A DNA stretch of 64,000 nucleotides from Aliishimia sp963678085 (GTDB lineage Bacteria; Pseudomonadota; Alphaproteobacteria; Rhodobacterales; Rhodobacteraceae): assembly GCA_963678085.1 (NCBI GenBank), contig OY782680.1:992001-1056000 (forward strand), given 5' to 3'. Made by a program: the position numbers and the translations under genes. The notes beneath the pieces are model-generated. The model was given only the letters and a program-made list of their open reading frames with translations. It searched no databases and was not told the DNA's origin. The first letter of the stretch is position 1. Each line of letters starts with the position of its first letter. This document shows, one piece after another, positions 26,509 to 35,532 of the stretch.

Positions 26509-27636
26509 ATGGCACAAAATGTGTTTGCGCCTTGGAATGATCCGGCTGAGACGCCGTTGATCCGGTTTGAGCAGGTAACCAAGCGCTTTGGCAGTTTTAC
26601 CGCCATTGACGATCTGACCCTTGATATTTTTGAACGCGAGTTTTTCGCGCTGCTCGGGCCTTCGGGTTGCGGAAAAACCACGTTGATGCGCATGCTGGCT
26701 GGGTTTGAAGACCCTACCGAGGGACGCATTTCCCTGGCCGGTCAAGACATCGCTGGGGTGCCGCCCAATCAGCGCGCGGTGAATATGATGTTTCAATCCT
26801 ACGCGCTGTTTCCGCATCTGTCGATTTGGGACAATATCGCCTTTGGGTTGCGGCGCGAGGGTCGTGCTCGTGAACAGATTGCCGAGCGTGTTACGGAGAT
26901 GCTCAAACTCACCCGGCTTGAGAAATTCGCCTCCCGCAAGCCAGATCAAATTTCCGGGGGGCAAAAGCAGCGCGTGGCGCTTGCGCGGGCGTTGGCCAAG
27001 GCTCCTAAATTGCTGCTTTTGGATGAGCCGCTGGGGGCGCTGGATAAAAAGCTGCGTCAAGAGACCCAGTTCGAGCTGATGGATATCCAAGAAAAGACGG
27101 GCACGACTTTCGTGATTGTCACCCATGACCAAGAGGAGGCAATGACCGTTGCTTCGCGCATTGCGGTGATGGACGAGGGCAAGGTCATTCAGGTTGCCAC
27201 GCCCGATCGGATTTATGAGGCGCCGAACTCGGTCTATGTTGCGGACTTCATTGGTGATGTGAATATCCTGACCGGCAGCCTGACAACGCTGGGCCCCGAC
27301 CTTTATGGGCTGGCGATTGCCGAAAATATCGCGCCGCTCTTTGCCACCTCAACCGAGGATCTTACCGCGCGAGGCACCGCGCATCTGGCTATCCGCCCCG
27401 AAAAGATCACGATACATACAGAAAAGCCGCAAGATGCGGATAATGCGCTAGAGGGGCGGGTGCTCGACATCGCATATTTGGGCAACCTCAGCACCTATCA
27501 CGTTGAAATTAAGGGCGGGCCAGTGATCAAAGCGCAGATGGCCAACACCCGCCGATTGTCGCGCCGGGACATCACATGGGAGGATAAGGTCTGGGTCAGC
27601 TGGACCAAAACCGCTGGGGCGCTGTTGAAACAATGA
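26509..27636 (+). CDS. potG: Polyamine ABC transporter ATPase (PotG-like)
   Basis: 375-residue ABC ATPase. Walker A is GPSGCGKTT (50-58), the signature motif is ISGGQKQRVALARAL, Walker B is LLLLDEPLGALD, and the H-loop is IVTHDQEEA. A TOBE-type C-terminal domain (AIRPEKITIHTEKP and following) is typical of PotA/PotG. It energises uptake with PotH and PotI. Its stop overlaps the start of potH by four bases, giving translational coupling. Confidence 0.93.
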   Translation: MAQNVFAPWNDPAETPLIRFEQVTKRFGSFTAIDDLTLDIFEREFFALLGPSGCGKTTLMRMLAGFEDPTEGRISLAGQDIAGVPPNQRAVNMMFQSYALFPHLSIWDNIAFGLRREGRAREQIAERVTEMLKLTRLEKFASRKPDQISGGQKQRVALARALAKAPKLLLLDEPLGALDKKLRQETQFELMDIQEKTGTTFVIVTHDQEEAMTVASRIAVMDEGKVIQVATPDRIYEAPNSVYVADFIGDVNILTGSLTTLGPDLYGLAIAENIAPLFATSTEDLTARGTAHLAIRPEKITIHTEKPQDADNALEGRVLDIAYLGNLSTYHVEIKGGPVIKAQMANTRRLSRRDITWEDKVWVSWTKTAGALLKQ

Positions 27637-28508
27637 AGCGTTTTATCCTCATAGGCGTGCCCTATCTGTGGCTCTTGGCGCTGTTCTTTGTGCCGTTTTT
27701 GATCGTCTTTAAGGTCTCGCTATCAGATTATGCCCTGTCGATCCCGCCCTATACGCCTCAGATGAAAGACGGGCTGGCTGAGATGTTCGCCGCCTTTGAT
27801 TTTGAGAATTACGTCTTTCTGACCACAGATGATCTCTATTGGAAAGCTTACCTCTCCTCGCTGAAAATTGCGGTGATCTCAACGCTGTTGACCTTGGCCG
27901 TGGGCTATCCGATTGCCTATGCGATGGGCCGTGCCCCGGATGCCTGGCGCGCGACGTTGATGACGCTGGTGATCTTGCCCTTTTGGACCTCATTCTTGAT
28001 CCGTGTTTATGCCTGGATGGGGATCTTGGCGAAAGAGGGGTTTTTGAACCAATTCCTGCTCTGGCTTGGGGTGATCGGCGAGCCGCTTACTTTGCTCAAC
28101 ACCAACACCGCTGTCTATATCGGCATCGTCTATACCTATCTGCCCTTTATGATCCTGCCTATCTATGCCTCGCTTGATCGCATGGATGGCTCTTTGTTGG
28201 AGGCGGCCGAAGATCTGGGATGCTCGCGCCTTGCGGCCTTTTGGCTGATCACATGGCCTCTTTCGCGCCCAGGCGTGATTGCGGGCTGTTTCTTGGTCTT
28301 TATCCCCGCTTTAGGAGAGTTCGTGATCCCGTCAATCCTGGGCGGGTCCGACACGCTGATGATCGGTAAGGTTCTGTTTGAGGAATTCTTCTCCAACCGC
28401 GACTGGCCCGTGGCCTCAACCGTCGCTGTGATCTTGCTGTTGATTCTGATCATCCCAATCGTACTGTTCCAGCGTAATCAGCAAAAACAAGTGGAGGCGG
28501 GCCAATGA
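27633..28508 (+). CDS. potH: Polyamine ABC transporter permease (PotH-like)
   Basis: 291-residue inner-membrane permease with six predicted helices. The EAA loop is AAEDLGCSRLAAFWLITWPLSRPGVIAG, which contacts the ATPase. The N-terminus (LLALFFVPFLIVFKVSLSDYAL) and the ALGEFVIPSILGG segment are typical of PotB/PotH. It overlaps potG and potI by four bases each. Confidence 0.93.
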   Translation: MKRFILIGVPYLWLLALFFVPFLIVFKVSLSDYALSIPPYTPQMKDGLAEMFAAFDFENYVFLTTDDLYWKAYLSSLKIAVISTLLTLAVGYPIAYAMGRAPDAWRATLMTLVILPFWTSFLIRVYAWMGILAKEGFLNQFLLWLGVIGEPLTLLNTNTAVYIGIVYTYLPFMILPIYASLDRMDGSLLEAAEDLGCSRLAAFWLITWPLSRPGVIAGCFLVFIPALGEFVIPSILGGSDTLMIGKVLFEEFFSNRDWPVASTVAVILLLILIIPIVLFQRNQQKQVEAGQ

Positions 28509-29305
28509 AGCGTTTGTCTGCCTTTAATGTGGTCTCGCTCACGCTGGGCTTTGCATTTCTCTATATCCCCATCCTTATCCTGGTGATTTACAGCTTTAAC
28601 GAAAGCCGTCTTGTGACCGTTTGGGCCGGGTTTTCGACCAAATGGTATGGCGAGATGCTGAGCAACCAGGGCTTTATGGATGCGGCCTGGGTCACGCTGC
28701 AAGTGGCGGTCCTCTCCTCAACCCTGGCGACGATTTTGGGCACCATGGCGGCTTATGTGCTGATCCGGGCTGGGCGGTTTTGGGGGCGCACGCTGTTTTC
28801 CGGCATGATCTATGCACCCCTTGTTATGCCCGAAGTTATCACGGGCCTGTCGCTGCTGCTGCTGTTTATCGGCATCGGCCTTGAGCGCGGGGTGATCACA
28901 GTCGTCTTAGCACATGTCACCTTTTCCATGTGCTTTGTCTCGGTTGTGGTCTCCTCGCGTCTCATGAGTTTTGATCGCTCGCTTGAAGAGGCCGCGCAAG
29001 ATCTTGGGGCCTCTCCGTTTGACACGTTTCGCCTTGTGACCTTGCCCATCATTGCCCCTGCGGTGATTTCTGGCTGGCTTTTGGCGTTTACGCTGAGCCT
29101 GGATGATTTGGTGATTGCCTCCTTCACCTCTGGCCCCTCAGCAACAACCCTGCCGATGAAGATCTGGTCTTCGGTCCGTTTAGGGGTCAGTCCTGAGATC
29201 AACGCACTGTCCACCGTGCTGATTGGTCTTGTGACAATTGGAGTGATTTGCGCCTCGCTCGCCTCCAAACATGAAAGCCTGCGCCGCCGCAACGGCGAGC
29301 CATGA
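28505..29305 (+). CDS. potI: Polyamine ABC transporter permease (PotI-like)
   Basis: 266-residue permease, six helices, with the EAA loop AAQDLGASPFDTFRLVTLPIIAPAVISG and the closing SLDDLVIASFTSGPSATTLPMKIWS typical of PotC/PotI. It pairs with PotH to form the channel. Four-base overlaps with potH and with the oxidoreductase gene that follows show one tightly coupled operon. Confidence 0.93.
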   Translation: MKRLSAFNVVSLTLGFAFLYIPILILVIYSFNESRLVTVWAGFSTKWYGEMLSNQGFMDAAWVTLQVAVLSSTLATILGTMAAYVLIRAGRFWGRTLFSGMIYAPLVMPEVITGLSLLLLFIGIGLERGVITVVLAHVTFSMCFVSVVVSSRLMSFDRSLEEAAQDLGASPFDTFRLVTLPIIAPAVISGWLLAFTLSLDDLVIASFTSGPSATTLPMKIWSSVRLGVSPEINALSTVLIGLVTIGVICASLASKHESLRRRNGEP

Positions 29306-30609
29306 GGCGCATCTTCCCGGATTATGTCTATGGGGAGGGGCCGCGCGCCGGGTGCTATTGGACGCAGACTTGCGATTTGCCGGAGCTGCCAGCCTATGAG
29401 GGCGGCGCGCAGGTTGATGTGGCAATCATTGGTGCGGGGTTCACCGGGCTAAGCGCGGCGATCACGCTGGCGCGGGCCGGTGTGTCGGTCGCGGTTCTTG
29501 ACGCACAGCACCCCGGTTGGGGCGCTTCCGGGCGCAATGGCGGGTTTTGTTGTTTGGGCGGAGGCAAGCTTTCGGATGCCGAGCTTGACGCGCGGTTTTC
29601 TAAAGAGGCGCGGTTGGAATGGCACCGGGCAGAGCTCGCAGCGGTGCATCATGTCGAAGCCCTTATTGATGGCGCAGATGTCGAGCGGCACTCGCTGGGG
29701 GAAACTTGGCTCGCCCACCGCCCCCGATACATGCGCGGCATTGCGGATGAAATCGCGGCAATTCAAGAAAACTACGGCATCGCCCCAACGCTGCACAGTG
29801 CGCAGGATTTGCGGGCCGGCGGCATGAATGCGGGCTTTCACGGCGGGATCACGCTGCCCATCGGCTTTGGCCTGAACCCGCGCAAATATCTGGCGGTGCT
29901 GATCGAGCAGGCGCAAAGGGCAGGAGTGCAGATCTATATGGGCGCGCCGGTCACGGAAATGCAGCAATCACGCAAGCGCTGGAACCTGACAGCTGGGGGC
30001 CAGCCGCTTAGTGCAGAGCAAGTTCTGATCGCGACCAATGGCTATAGCGCAGAGCAAGGTTGGATGGCAGGGCGTTATATGCCGGTGCAATCGAGTGTGA
30101 TTGTGACACGAGAGCTTTCGCCGCAAGAGCTGGATGCGCAGGGCTGGACCTCTCGCCAGATGTGTTACGACAGCCGAAACCTGCTGCATTACTTTCGCCT
30201 GATGCCCAATAATCGTATGCTTTTCGGCATGCGCGGCGGGCTTGGCGGAACAGCTGGTTCAGACCAGAAAGCGCGTTTGCGCGTTGCGCGGGATTTTCGC
30301 ACCATGTTCCCCGCGTGGCGCGATGTTGAGATCACCCATAGCTGGTCCGGCATGGTCTGTATGACACGAAAATTTACGCCCTATGTGGGGGCCGTGCCGG
30401 GGCAACCGGGGCTGCACGCGGCCTTTGCCTATCATGGGAATGGGGTGGCGATGGGCAGCTATGCTGGGCATTTGGCTGCCCTTGATCTGCTGGGGCAGGG
30501 GCAGGCGGCGCAGGTCATGCGCAAACCGCCCGCCCGCTTCCCTCTGGGCCGCTTTCGGCGCGCGCTGATGTGGCCTGCCTATGCGTATTGCGCCCTCAAA
30601 GATCGCTGA
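29302..30609 (+). CDS. FAD-dependent amine oxidoreductase (PuuB/DAO type)
   Basis: 435-residue oxidoreductase of the D-amino-acid oxidase fold. The FAD-binding motif VDVAIIGAGFTGLSAAITLARAG begins near residue 38, then HPGWGASGRNGGFCCLGGGKL, the arrangement of gamma-glutamylputrescine oxidase PuuB and relatives. The C-terminal FAD segment is FAYHGNGVAMGSYAG. Its start overlaps potI, so it likely oxidises the amine that PotFGHI brings in. The exact substrate (putrescine, glutamylputrescine or other) is not decidable from the sequence. Confidence 0.85.
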   Translation: MRRIFPDYVYGEGPRAGCYWTQTCDLPELPAYEGGAQVDVAIIGAGFTGLSAAITLARAGVSVAVLDAQHPGWGASGRNGGFCCLGGGKLSDAELDARFSKEARLEWHRAELAAVHHVEALIDGADVERHSLGETWLAHRPRYMRGIADEIAAIQENYGIAPTLHSAQDLRAGGMNAGFHGGITLPIGFGLNPRKYLAVLIEQAQRAGVQIYMGAPVTEMQQSRKRWNLTAGGQPLSAEQVLIATNGYSAEQGWMAGRYMPVQSSVIVTRELSPQELDAQGWTSRQMCYDSRNLLHYFRLMPNNRMLFGMRGGLGGTAGSDQKARLRVARDFRTMFPAWRDVEITHSWSGMVCMTRKFTPYVGAVPGQPGLHAAFAYHGNGVAMGSYAGHLAALDLLGQGQAAQVMRKPPARFPLGRFRRALMWPAYAYCALKDR

Positions 30610-31012
30610 TCATCAACGCCGCCTCTGCGGCCTCGCGACCCTTTTGCACAAAATGCGCCCGGTAAATGCCCATATGGTGCTCAGTTTCTTGGAAGTGATG
30701 CGGGGTCAGCGAGACCGAAAGCACCGGCACGCCCGTCTCCAGCCCTACCCGCATGAGCCCATCCACCACCGCAGCGGCGACAAAATCATGCCGGTAAATG
30801 CCTCCATCCACCACTAAAGCCGCACAGGCAATCGCGCCATAACGCCCAGCCTGAGCCAGTTTTTGCGCGAGAAGAGGCATCTCAAATGCGCCGGGCACGT
30901 CAAAGATATCTATCTGCTCGGCTGGAATTAGCTCTTGGAAACCAACCAGGGCTTGATCCACAATGTCCCGGTGCCAGCGGGCTTTGATAAAGGCAAATCG
31001 GGTGTGTGTCAT
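30596..31012 (-). CDS. ribH: 6,7-dimethyl-8-ribityllumazine synthase, RibH2 type
   Basis: 138-residue enzyme of riboflavin synthesis that condenses the pyrimidine amine with 3,4-dihydroxybutanone phosphate. Motifs include RWHRDIVDQALVGF, DVPGAFEMPLLAQKLA (substrate loop) and VSLTPHHF. The short, divergent form matches the RibH2 branch of alphaproteobacteria, which usually occurs beside a second RibH1 elsewhere. ATG 31012 has GGAG seven bases upstream. The 3' end overlaps the end of the convergent oxidoreductase gene by 14 bp. An FMN riboswitch lies upstream, so expression should fall when FMN is plentiful. Confidence 0.92.
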   Translation of the reverse strand: MTHTRFAFIKARWHRDIVDQALVGFQELIPAEQIDIFDVPGAFEMPLLAQKLAQAGRYGAIACAALVVDGGIYRHDFVAAAVVDGLMRVGLETGVPVLSVSLTPHHFQETEHHMGIYRAHFVQKGREAAEAALMISDL

Positions 31013-31057
31013 ATCGTTTCTCCTATAGGTTTGACACGTCACCCAAGGCGAAATCGC

Positions 31058-31083
31058 AAAAACCGCATGCCAAGGCTGGCATA
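31058..31083 (-). terminator. Expression-platform hairpin of the FMN riboswitch
   Basis: On the minus strand ATGCCA and TGGCAT pair around a four-base loop and are followed by GCGG and five U residues, just downstream of the aptamer and about 46 bp before ribH. It reads as the intrinsic terminator used when FMN is bound. Confidence 0.65.
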
Positions 31084-31091
31084 CGTTTCGC

Positions 31092-31227
31092 GTTCTCTTT
31101 CATCCGGACTGTAACCGTCGGCGCTGGCCTCTCACCAGCTCTGCTTGACCCTCGGGAGGCGAGGCGCTCGTGGGCTCGCGCATCATGCGCATACCACCGG
31201 TGGGGAGTTCCACCCCGCCCTGAGAAC
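31092..31227 (-). ncRNA. FMN riboswitch (RFN element)
   Basis: Read on the minus strand, the segment shows the conserved RFN blocks in order: GTTCTCAGGGCGGGGTG, AACTCCCCACCGGTGGTA, GAGCCCACGAGC, GGTCAAGCAGAGCTGGTG, GGCCAGCGCCGACGGTTACA, GTCCGGATGAAAGAGAAC. The outer stem GTTCTC/GAGAAC closes it. It precedes ribH2 alone rather than a full rib operon. On the opposite strand a PaiB-like gene starts about 74 bp beyond its 5' edge. Confidence 0.95.
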
Positions 31228-31300
31228 GAATCCACCTTGTCAATATACCGGCCTATGCGCAAGAGTGCCGTGGTTACGGAGACGATCTAGGAGATTGACG

Positions 31301-31909
31301 GTGGACCTAAATCCAATTTTCCATACCAAAGAGGCGGAAGAGAACTTGGCCTTTGCAGCTGCGCGCGGATTTGGCGTGCTTGCGCTGAGCGGGGCACAGG
31401 GGCCGCTTATCTCCCATGTGCCGTTTCTTGTTGATGGCGATAGCGCGTGGCTGCATCTGGTGCGCTCCAATCCCATCGCGCGTGCGCTAAAAGAACCTCA
31501 GCCTGCCTGTATCGCCGTTGCGGGGCCGCATAGCTATATCAGCCCCGATTGGTATGAGATACCTGATCAAGTGCCAACCTGGAACTATGTTGCGGTGCAT
31601 CTGCGCGGCCCGCTTGAGCTGCGCCCTGCTGAGGAGCTGCGCGATGTGATTGACCGGCAATCGGCGCATTTTGAAACGCAGCTGGTTCCAAAGCAGCCCT
31701 GGACCTCTGAAAAGATGGCGCCAGATGTGCTGGCACGCATGATGCGCGCGATCGTGCCCTGCCGGATGCGGATCGACGACATAGACGGCACTTGGAAGCT
31801 GAACCAAGACAAAGACGAAACCGTGCGATTGCGCACCGCTGATGCTGTGGCCGAGCATGGGCTTGGCACCGACCTTTCCACCCTGGCCGAGTTGATGCGG
31901 CAGGCGTAA
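31301..31909 (+). CDS. PaiB-family FMN-binding protein
   Basis: 202-residue protein of the PaiB/flavin reductase-like split-barrel family, annotated in Bacillus as a negative regulator of sporulation and protease genes. Visible family features are LAFAAARGFGVLALSGAQGPLISHVPF, IAVAGPHSYISPDWYE, QVPTWNYVAVHLRG and EKMAPDVLARMMRAIVPCRM. The start is a GTG with AGGAG seven bases before it; no ATG fits. It is divergent from the FMN-riboswitch-controlled ribH. In proteobacteria the role is unclear, with flavin or pyridoxal-phosphate binding more likely than DNA binding. Confidence 0.82.
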   Translation: MDLNPIFHTKEAEENLAFAAARGFGVLALSGAQGPLISHVPFLVDGDSAWLHLVRSNPIARALKEPQPACIAVAGPHSYISPDWYEIPDQVPTWNYVAVHLRGPLELRPAEELRDVIDRQSAHFETQLVPKQPWTSEKMAPDVLARMMRAIVPCRMRIDDIDGTWKLNQDKDETVRLRTADAVAEHGLGTDLSTLAELMRQA

Positions 31910-31924
31910 ATTCAGGAGACCCCG

Positions 31925-32530
31925 ATGAAGCTCTATTCCTCCCCGACCTCGCCTTTCGTGCGCAAAGTGCTGGTGCTGCTGCATGAAACCGGCCAGTTGC
32001 AGGATGTCGCGCAAGAGCTTGCGACCACCGCACCAACAGCGCCTTTGGCGGGAATCGCTGCGAAGAATCCGCTGATGAAAATCCCCGCGCTAGAGCGCCC
32101 GGACGGCCCGACGCTCTATGATAGCCGTGTGATCACAGCCTATTTGGATGCGCGCGCGGGCTCGGGACTTTATGGAAGCGGGGCGCAGAAATGGGACATA
32201 CTGACGCTAGAGGCCACGGCAGATGGGATTTTGGATGCGGCGGTGCTGTTGACATACGAATCCCGCCTGCGCCCAGAGGATAAGCAATGGGAGGCATGGG
32301 CAGATGCGCAATGGAGTAAAATCGCCTCGGCCTGCGAGACGCTAAATGCCCGCTGGATGAGCCACTTAAACGGGCCGCTGAGCATGGGGCATATCGCGGT
32401 TGCCTGCGCTTTGGGCTATGTGGATTTCCGCCATGACGCGCGGGGCTGGCGTGCAGGAAACGATGCATTGGCAGCCTGGTACGCCGAATTTTCCGGCCGT
32501 GCCTCAATGCGGGCGACAATCCCTGCTTAA
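31925..32530 (+). CDS. Glutathione S-transferase family protein
   Basis: 201-residue protein with an N-terminal thioredoxin-like GST domain (MKLYSSPTSPFVRKVLVLLHETG, then NPLMKIPALERPDGPTLYDSRVITAYLD, including the cis-Pro and the Ser/Asp glutathione contacts) and an all-helical C-terminal domain. It resembles the bacterial YibF-like class. Substrate is unknown. It follows the PaiB-like gene by 15 bp with AGGAG at a good distance, so the two are probably cotranscribed. Confidence 0.88.
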   Translation: MKLYSSPTSPFVRKVLVLLHETGQLQDVAQELATTAPTAPLAGIAAKNPLMKIPALERPDGPTLYDSRVITAYLDARAGSGLYGSGAQKWDILTLEATADGILDAAVLLTYESRLRPEDKQWEAWADAQWSKIASACETLNARWMSHLNGPLSMGHIAVACALGYVDFRHDARGWRAGNDALAAWYAEFSGRASMRATIPA

Positions 32531-32687
32531 GAATTGCGGTTTTATGTCGCACCCTGCGACTTCGTGACCATCTTGTTTACTGGACCTGTGCTACCTGCAG
32601 GAATAAGTACCCGGTGACGCTGATCGCGTGAAAGCCCTCAGCCGTTTCATGAGAACCACCTTTTTGGCAGTTGAATGGAGTAATAGC

Positions 32688-33266
32688 GTGTCAGACGCAA
32701 CAGACCATGACAGTGACCGCAGAGACTTTCTGTATTTCACAACCGCCGGAGCCGTAGCCGTCGCCGCAGGCGCAGCCGCAGTTCCGCTTGTCAACCAAAT
32801 GAACCCATCGGCGGATGTAAGGGCCATGAGCTCGATCCGCGTGGATGTGTCTGGGGTTGAGCCGGGCACGCAGATCTCTGTGTTGTTTTTAGGCAAACCG
32901 ATCTTCATTCGCCGTCGCACGCAAGCGGAAATTGACGAGTCCCGCGCTGTTGAGCTCTCCGCCTTGCCAGACCCGTTCGCCCGCAATGAGAACCTTGCCG
33001 AAGACACGCCGGGTAGCGATGCAAATCGCACAGTGACACCATTTGGCGCTGAGGAGGACACTGGCGAGTGGCTCGTGATGCAGGGCGTGTGCACCCATTT
33101 GGGCTGTGTCCCGTTGGGCGATGCGGGTGATTTTGGCGGCTGGTTCTGCCCTTGCCATGGCTCGCATTACGACAAGTCTGGCCGTATCCGCAAAGGCCCC
33201 GCGCCCACGAACCTGCCCGTGCCTGTGGCCGTGTTCGAAGATGAATCAACAATCAAGCTCGGGTAA
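32688..33266 (+). CDS. petA: Ubiquinol-cytochrome c reductase Rieske iron-sulfur subunit
   Basis: 192-residue Rieske protein of the cytochrome bc1 complex. A Tat-type N-terminal anchor (DRRDFLYFTTAGAVAVAAGAAAV) precedes the cluster domain. The [2Fe-2S] ligands are Cys135 and His137 in CTHLGC, and Cys154 and His157 in CPCHGSHY; Cys140 and Cys156 form the stabilising disulfide. The frame opens at 32628, but the GTG at 32688 has GGAG seven bases upstream and gives the standard length. First gene of petABC. Confidence 0.96.
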   Translation: MSDATDHDSDRRDFLYFTTAGAVAVAAGAAAVPLVNQMNPSADVRAMSSIRVDVSGVEPGTQISVLFLGKPIFIRRRTQAEIDESRAVELSALPDPFARNENLAEDTPGSDANRTVTPFGAEEDTGEWLVMQGVCTHLGCVPLGDAGDFGGWFCPCHGSHYDKSGRIRKGPAPTNLPVPVAVFEDESTIKLG

Positions 33267-33277
33267 GAGGACAGACC

Positions 33278-34618
33278 ATGGCTGGAATTCCACACGACCA
33301 TTATGAGCCCAAATCAGGTGCGGAGAAATGGCTGCATAGCCGTTTGCCGATCGTTGGCCTGGCGTATGACACATTGATGATCCCCACCCCAAAGAACCTG
33401 AATTGGATGTGGATTTGGGGCATTATCCTAGCTTTCTGCTTGGTGCTGCAGATTGTGACAGGCATTATTTTGGCGATGCATTACACGCCGCATATCGACA
33501 TGGCTTTTGCCTCGGTTGAGCACATCATGCGTAACGTGAATGGCGGCGCGATGATCCGCTATTTGCATATGAATGGCGCGTCGCTGTTCTTTATCGCGGT
33601 TTATGCGCATATCTTCCGCGGCCTATATTACGGATCCTATAAGGCCCCGCGTGAAATCACATGGATCATCGGCATGCTGATCTATTTGCTGATGATGGGC
33701 ACCGCCTTTATGGGCTATGTCCTGCCATGGGGGCAAATGTCCTTCTGGGGCGCGACCGTGATTACCGGCCTGTTTGGTGCCATTCCCTTTGTGGGCGAGG
33801 CGCTGCAAACATGGCTGCTCGGTGGGCCCTTTGTTGGCAACGCAACGCTGAACCGCTTCTTCTCGCTGCATTACCTGCTGCCTTTCGTGATCGCAGCCTT
33901 GGTCGCACTGCATATCTGGGCCTTTCACACCACTGGTAACAGTAACCCAACCGGGGTTGAGGTGCGCCGGGGCTCCAAAGAAGAGGCTGAAAAAGACACC
34001 GTGCCTTTCTGGCCCTATTTCGTGATCAAAGATCTCTTTGCGCTCGCGGTAATCCTGGCCGTATTCTTTGCAATCGTCGGCTTTATGCCCAACTATCTGG
34101 GCCACCCAGATAACTACATCGAAGCCAACCCAATGGTGACCCCGCCGCATATCGTGCCGGAATGGTATTTCTTGCCCTTCTACGCGATCTTGCGCGCCTT
34201 CACCGCAGATGTGTGGGTGGTGCAAATTGCCTCCTTCTTCACAGGCGGTATCATTGATGCGAAGTTCTTCGGCGTGATTGCAATGTTCGGTGCGATTGCG
34301 GTGATGGCTCTGGCACCATGGCTGGACACATCCAACGTGCGCTCAGCCCGTTATCGCCCCATGTTGAAATGGTGGTTCTGGCTCTTGGTTATCGACTTCT
34401 TTGCCCTTATGTGGCTTGGCGCGATGCCTGCGGAGGAGCCTTATGCAAGCCTATCCTTACTCGCATCGGCCTATTGGTTTGGCTACTTCCTTGTGATCTT
34501 GCCGCTCTTGGGCCTTATTGAGACGCCAGATCCGATGCCTGCGACCATTGAGGATGACTTCAACGCGCATTATCCCAAAGCCGCAGCCAAAGATGCTGCC
34601 GCGCAACCTGCTGAATAA
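33278..34618 (+). CDS. petB: Cytochrome b of the bc1 complex
   Basis: 446-residue membrane subunit with eight helices carrying haems bL and bH and the quinol sites. Typical segments are QIVTGIILAMHYTPH, GYVLPWGQMSFWGATVITGL (helix C and Qo site), HYLLPFVIAALVALHIWAFH and PPHIVPEWYFLPFYAILR, which includes the PEWY motif. It is 11 bp after petA. Length matches Rhodobacter cytochrome b. Confidence 0.97.
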   Translation: MAGIPHDHYEPKSGAEKWLHSRLPIVGLAYDTLMIPTPKNLNWMWIWGIILAFCLVLQIVTGIILAMHYTPHIDMAFASVEHIMRNVNGGAMIRYLHMNGASLFFIAVYAHIFRGLYYGSYKAPREITWIIGMLIYLLMMGTAFMGYVLPWGQMSFWGATVITGLFGAIPFVGEALQTWLLGGPFVGNATLNRFFSLHYLLPFVIAALVALHIWAFHTTGNSNPTGVEVRRGSKEEAEKDTVPFWPYFVIKDLFALAVILAVFFAIVGFMPNYLGHPDNYIEANPMVTPPHIVPEWYFLPFYAILRAFTADVWVVQIASFFTGGIIDAKFFGVIAMFGAIAVMALAPWLDTSNVRSARYRPMLKWWFWLLVIDFFALMWLGAMPAEEPYASLSLLASAYWFGYFLVILPLLGLIETPDPMPATIEDDFNAHYPKAAAKDAAAQPAE

Positions 34619-34630
34619 GGAGCCAAGACC

Positions 34631-35443
34631 ATGATGCTCAAAAAAATCATGCTGGCCGCGGGGCTGGCGCTCAGCTTAACTGGAACGGCGCAGGCTGCAG
34701 GTGGCGCTGGTGAGGTGACGGATTTCTCCTTCTCCTTTGAGGGCCCGTTTGGTGCCTATGATCAGAACCAGCTGCAAAGGGGTTTGCAAGTCTACACTGA
34801 GGCCTGCTCATCTTGCCACGGGCTGCGCTATGTACCCATCCGCACATTGGCCGATGAAGGTGGTCCGCATTTGCCAGAGGAGCAGGTGCGTGCTTATGCG
34901 GCGCAGTTCACGGTTCTGGATGAGGATAGCAACCACCATCTGTATGATGCCGAAAAGGGCGAGTATCGCGCGCTTAAGGACAGCGACAACTTCCCCGCCA
35001 ATAACAGCGCGGGCGCACCTGACCTATCGTTGATGGCCAAGGCGCGCGCGGGTTTTCATGGTCCCTACGGCCTGGGCACCAACCAGCTGTTCAAAGGCAT
35101 GGGCGGGGCGGAATATATCGCATCCATCCTGTCTGGCTATACCGGCAAGGAAAAGGTTGAGGCGGGCACAACCTTTTATGAAAACAAGGCCTTCCCTGGC
35201 GGGTGGATCTCTATGGCACCCCCGTTGTCTGACGAGCTTGTCGAATTCGCCGACGGCCATTCCAATGACGTCAAGCATATGAGCCAAGATGTTGCCGCCT
35301 TTTTGATGTGGACTGCCGAGCCAAAGATGATGGCCCGCAAACAGGCCGGCCTTATCGGAGTGGTCTTCCTCACTTTCTTGTCGGTCTTGCTATACCTGAC
35401 CAACAAGCGCCTTTGGGCACCGGTTAAAGGTAAAGAAGATTAG
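34631..35443 (+). CDS. petC: Cytochrome c1 of the bc1 complex
   Basis: 270-residue haem subunit that hands electrons to soluble cytochrome c. Signal peptide ends near residue 23 (AQAA). The haem motif is CSSCH (59-63) in EACSSCHGLRYVPI. The axial methionine is in GWISMAPPLSDELVEF, and a C-terminal membrane anchor (IGVVFLTFLSVLLYLTNKRLW) closes the protein. It ends the pet operon and is followed by a strong terminator. In this organism it is one route by which electrons from the Sox cytochromes could be related to the respiratory chain, though those usually join after bc1. Confidence 0.96.
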   Translation: MMLKKIMLAAGLALSLTGTAQAAGGAGEVTDFSFSFEGPFGAYDQNQLQRGLQVYTEACSSCHGLRYVPIRTLADEGGPHLPEEQVRAYAAQFTVLDEDSNHHLYDAEKGEYRALKDSDNFPANNSAGAPDLSLMAKARAGFHGPYGLGTNQLFKGMGGAEYIASILSGYTGKEKVEAGTTFYENKAFPGGWISMAPPLSDELVEFADGHSNDVKHMSQDVAAFLMWTAEPKMMARKQAGLIGVVFLTFLSVLLYLTNKRLWAPVKGKED

Positions 35444-35460
35444 GACTTGAAGCAAAGTCA

Positions 35461-35493
35461 AAAAAGCCCCGCCGAAAATGCGGGGCTTTTTTT
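35461..35493. terminator. Bidirectional terminator between petC and mtaB
   Basis: AAAAAGCCCCGC and GCGGGGCTTTTTTT form a 12-base stem with a seven-base loop. A-run and T-run flank it on both sides, so it can serve the converging pet and mtaB operons. Confidence 0.9.
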
Positions 35494-35532
35494 ATGTGTC
35501 AGGGTTTATGTGTCAGGGTCTATGTGTCGGGG
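35491..35532. repeat. Three 14-bp tandem repeats over the mtaB stop codon
   Basis: TTTATGTGTCAGGG occurs twice exactly and once as TCTATGTGTCGGGG, at 14-bp period. The repeat covers the last codons and stop of mtaB, so gain or loss of a unit would probably not change the protein much. Confidence 0.7.
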
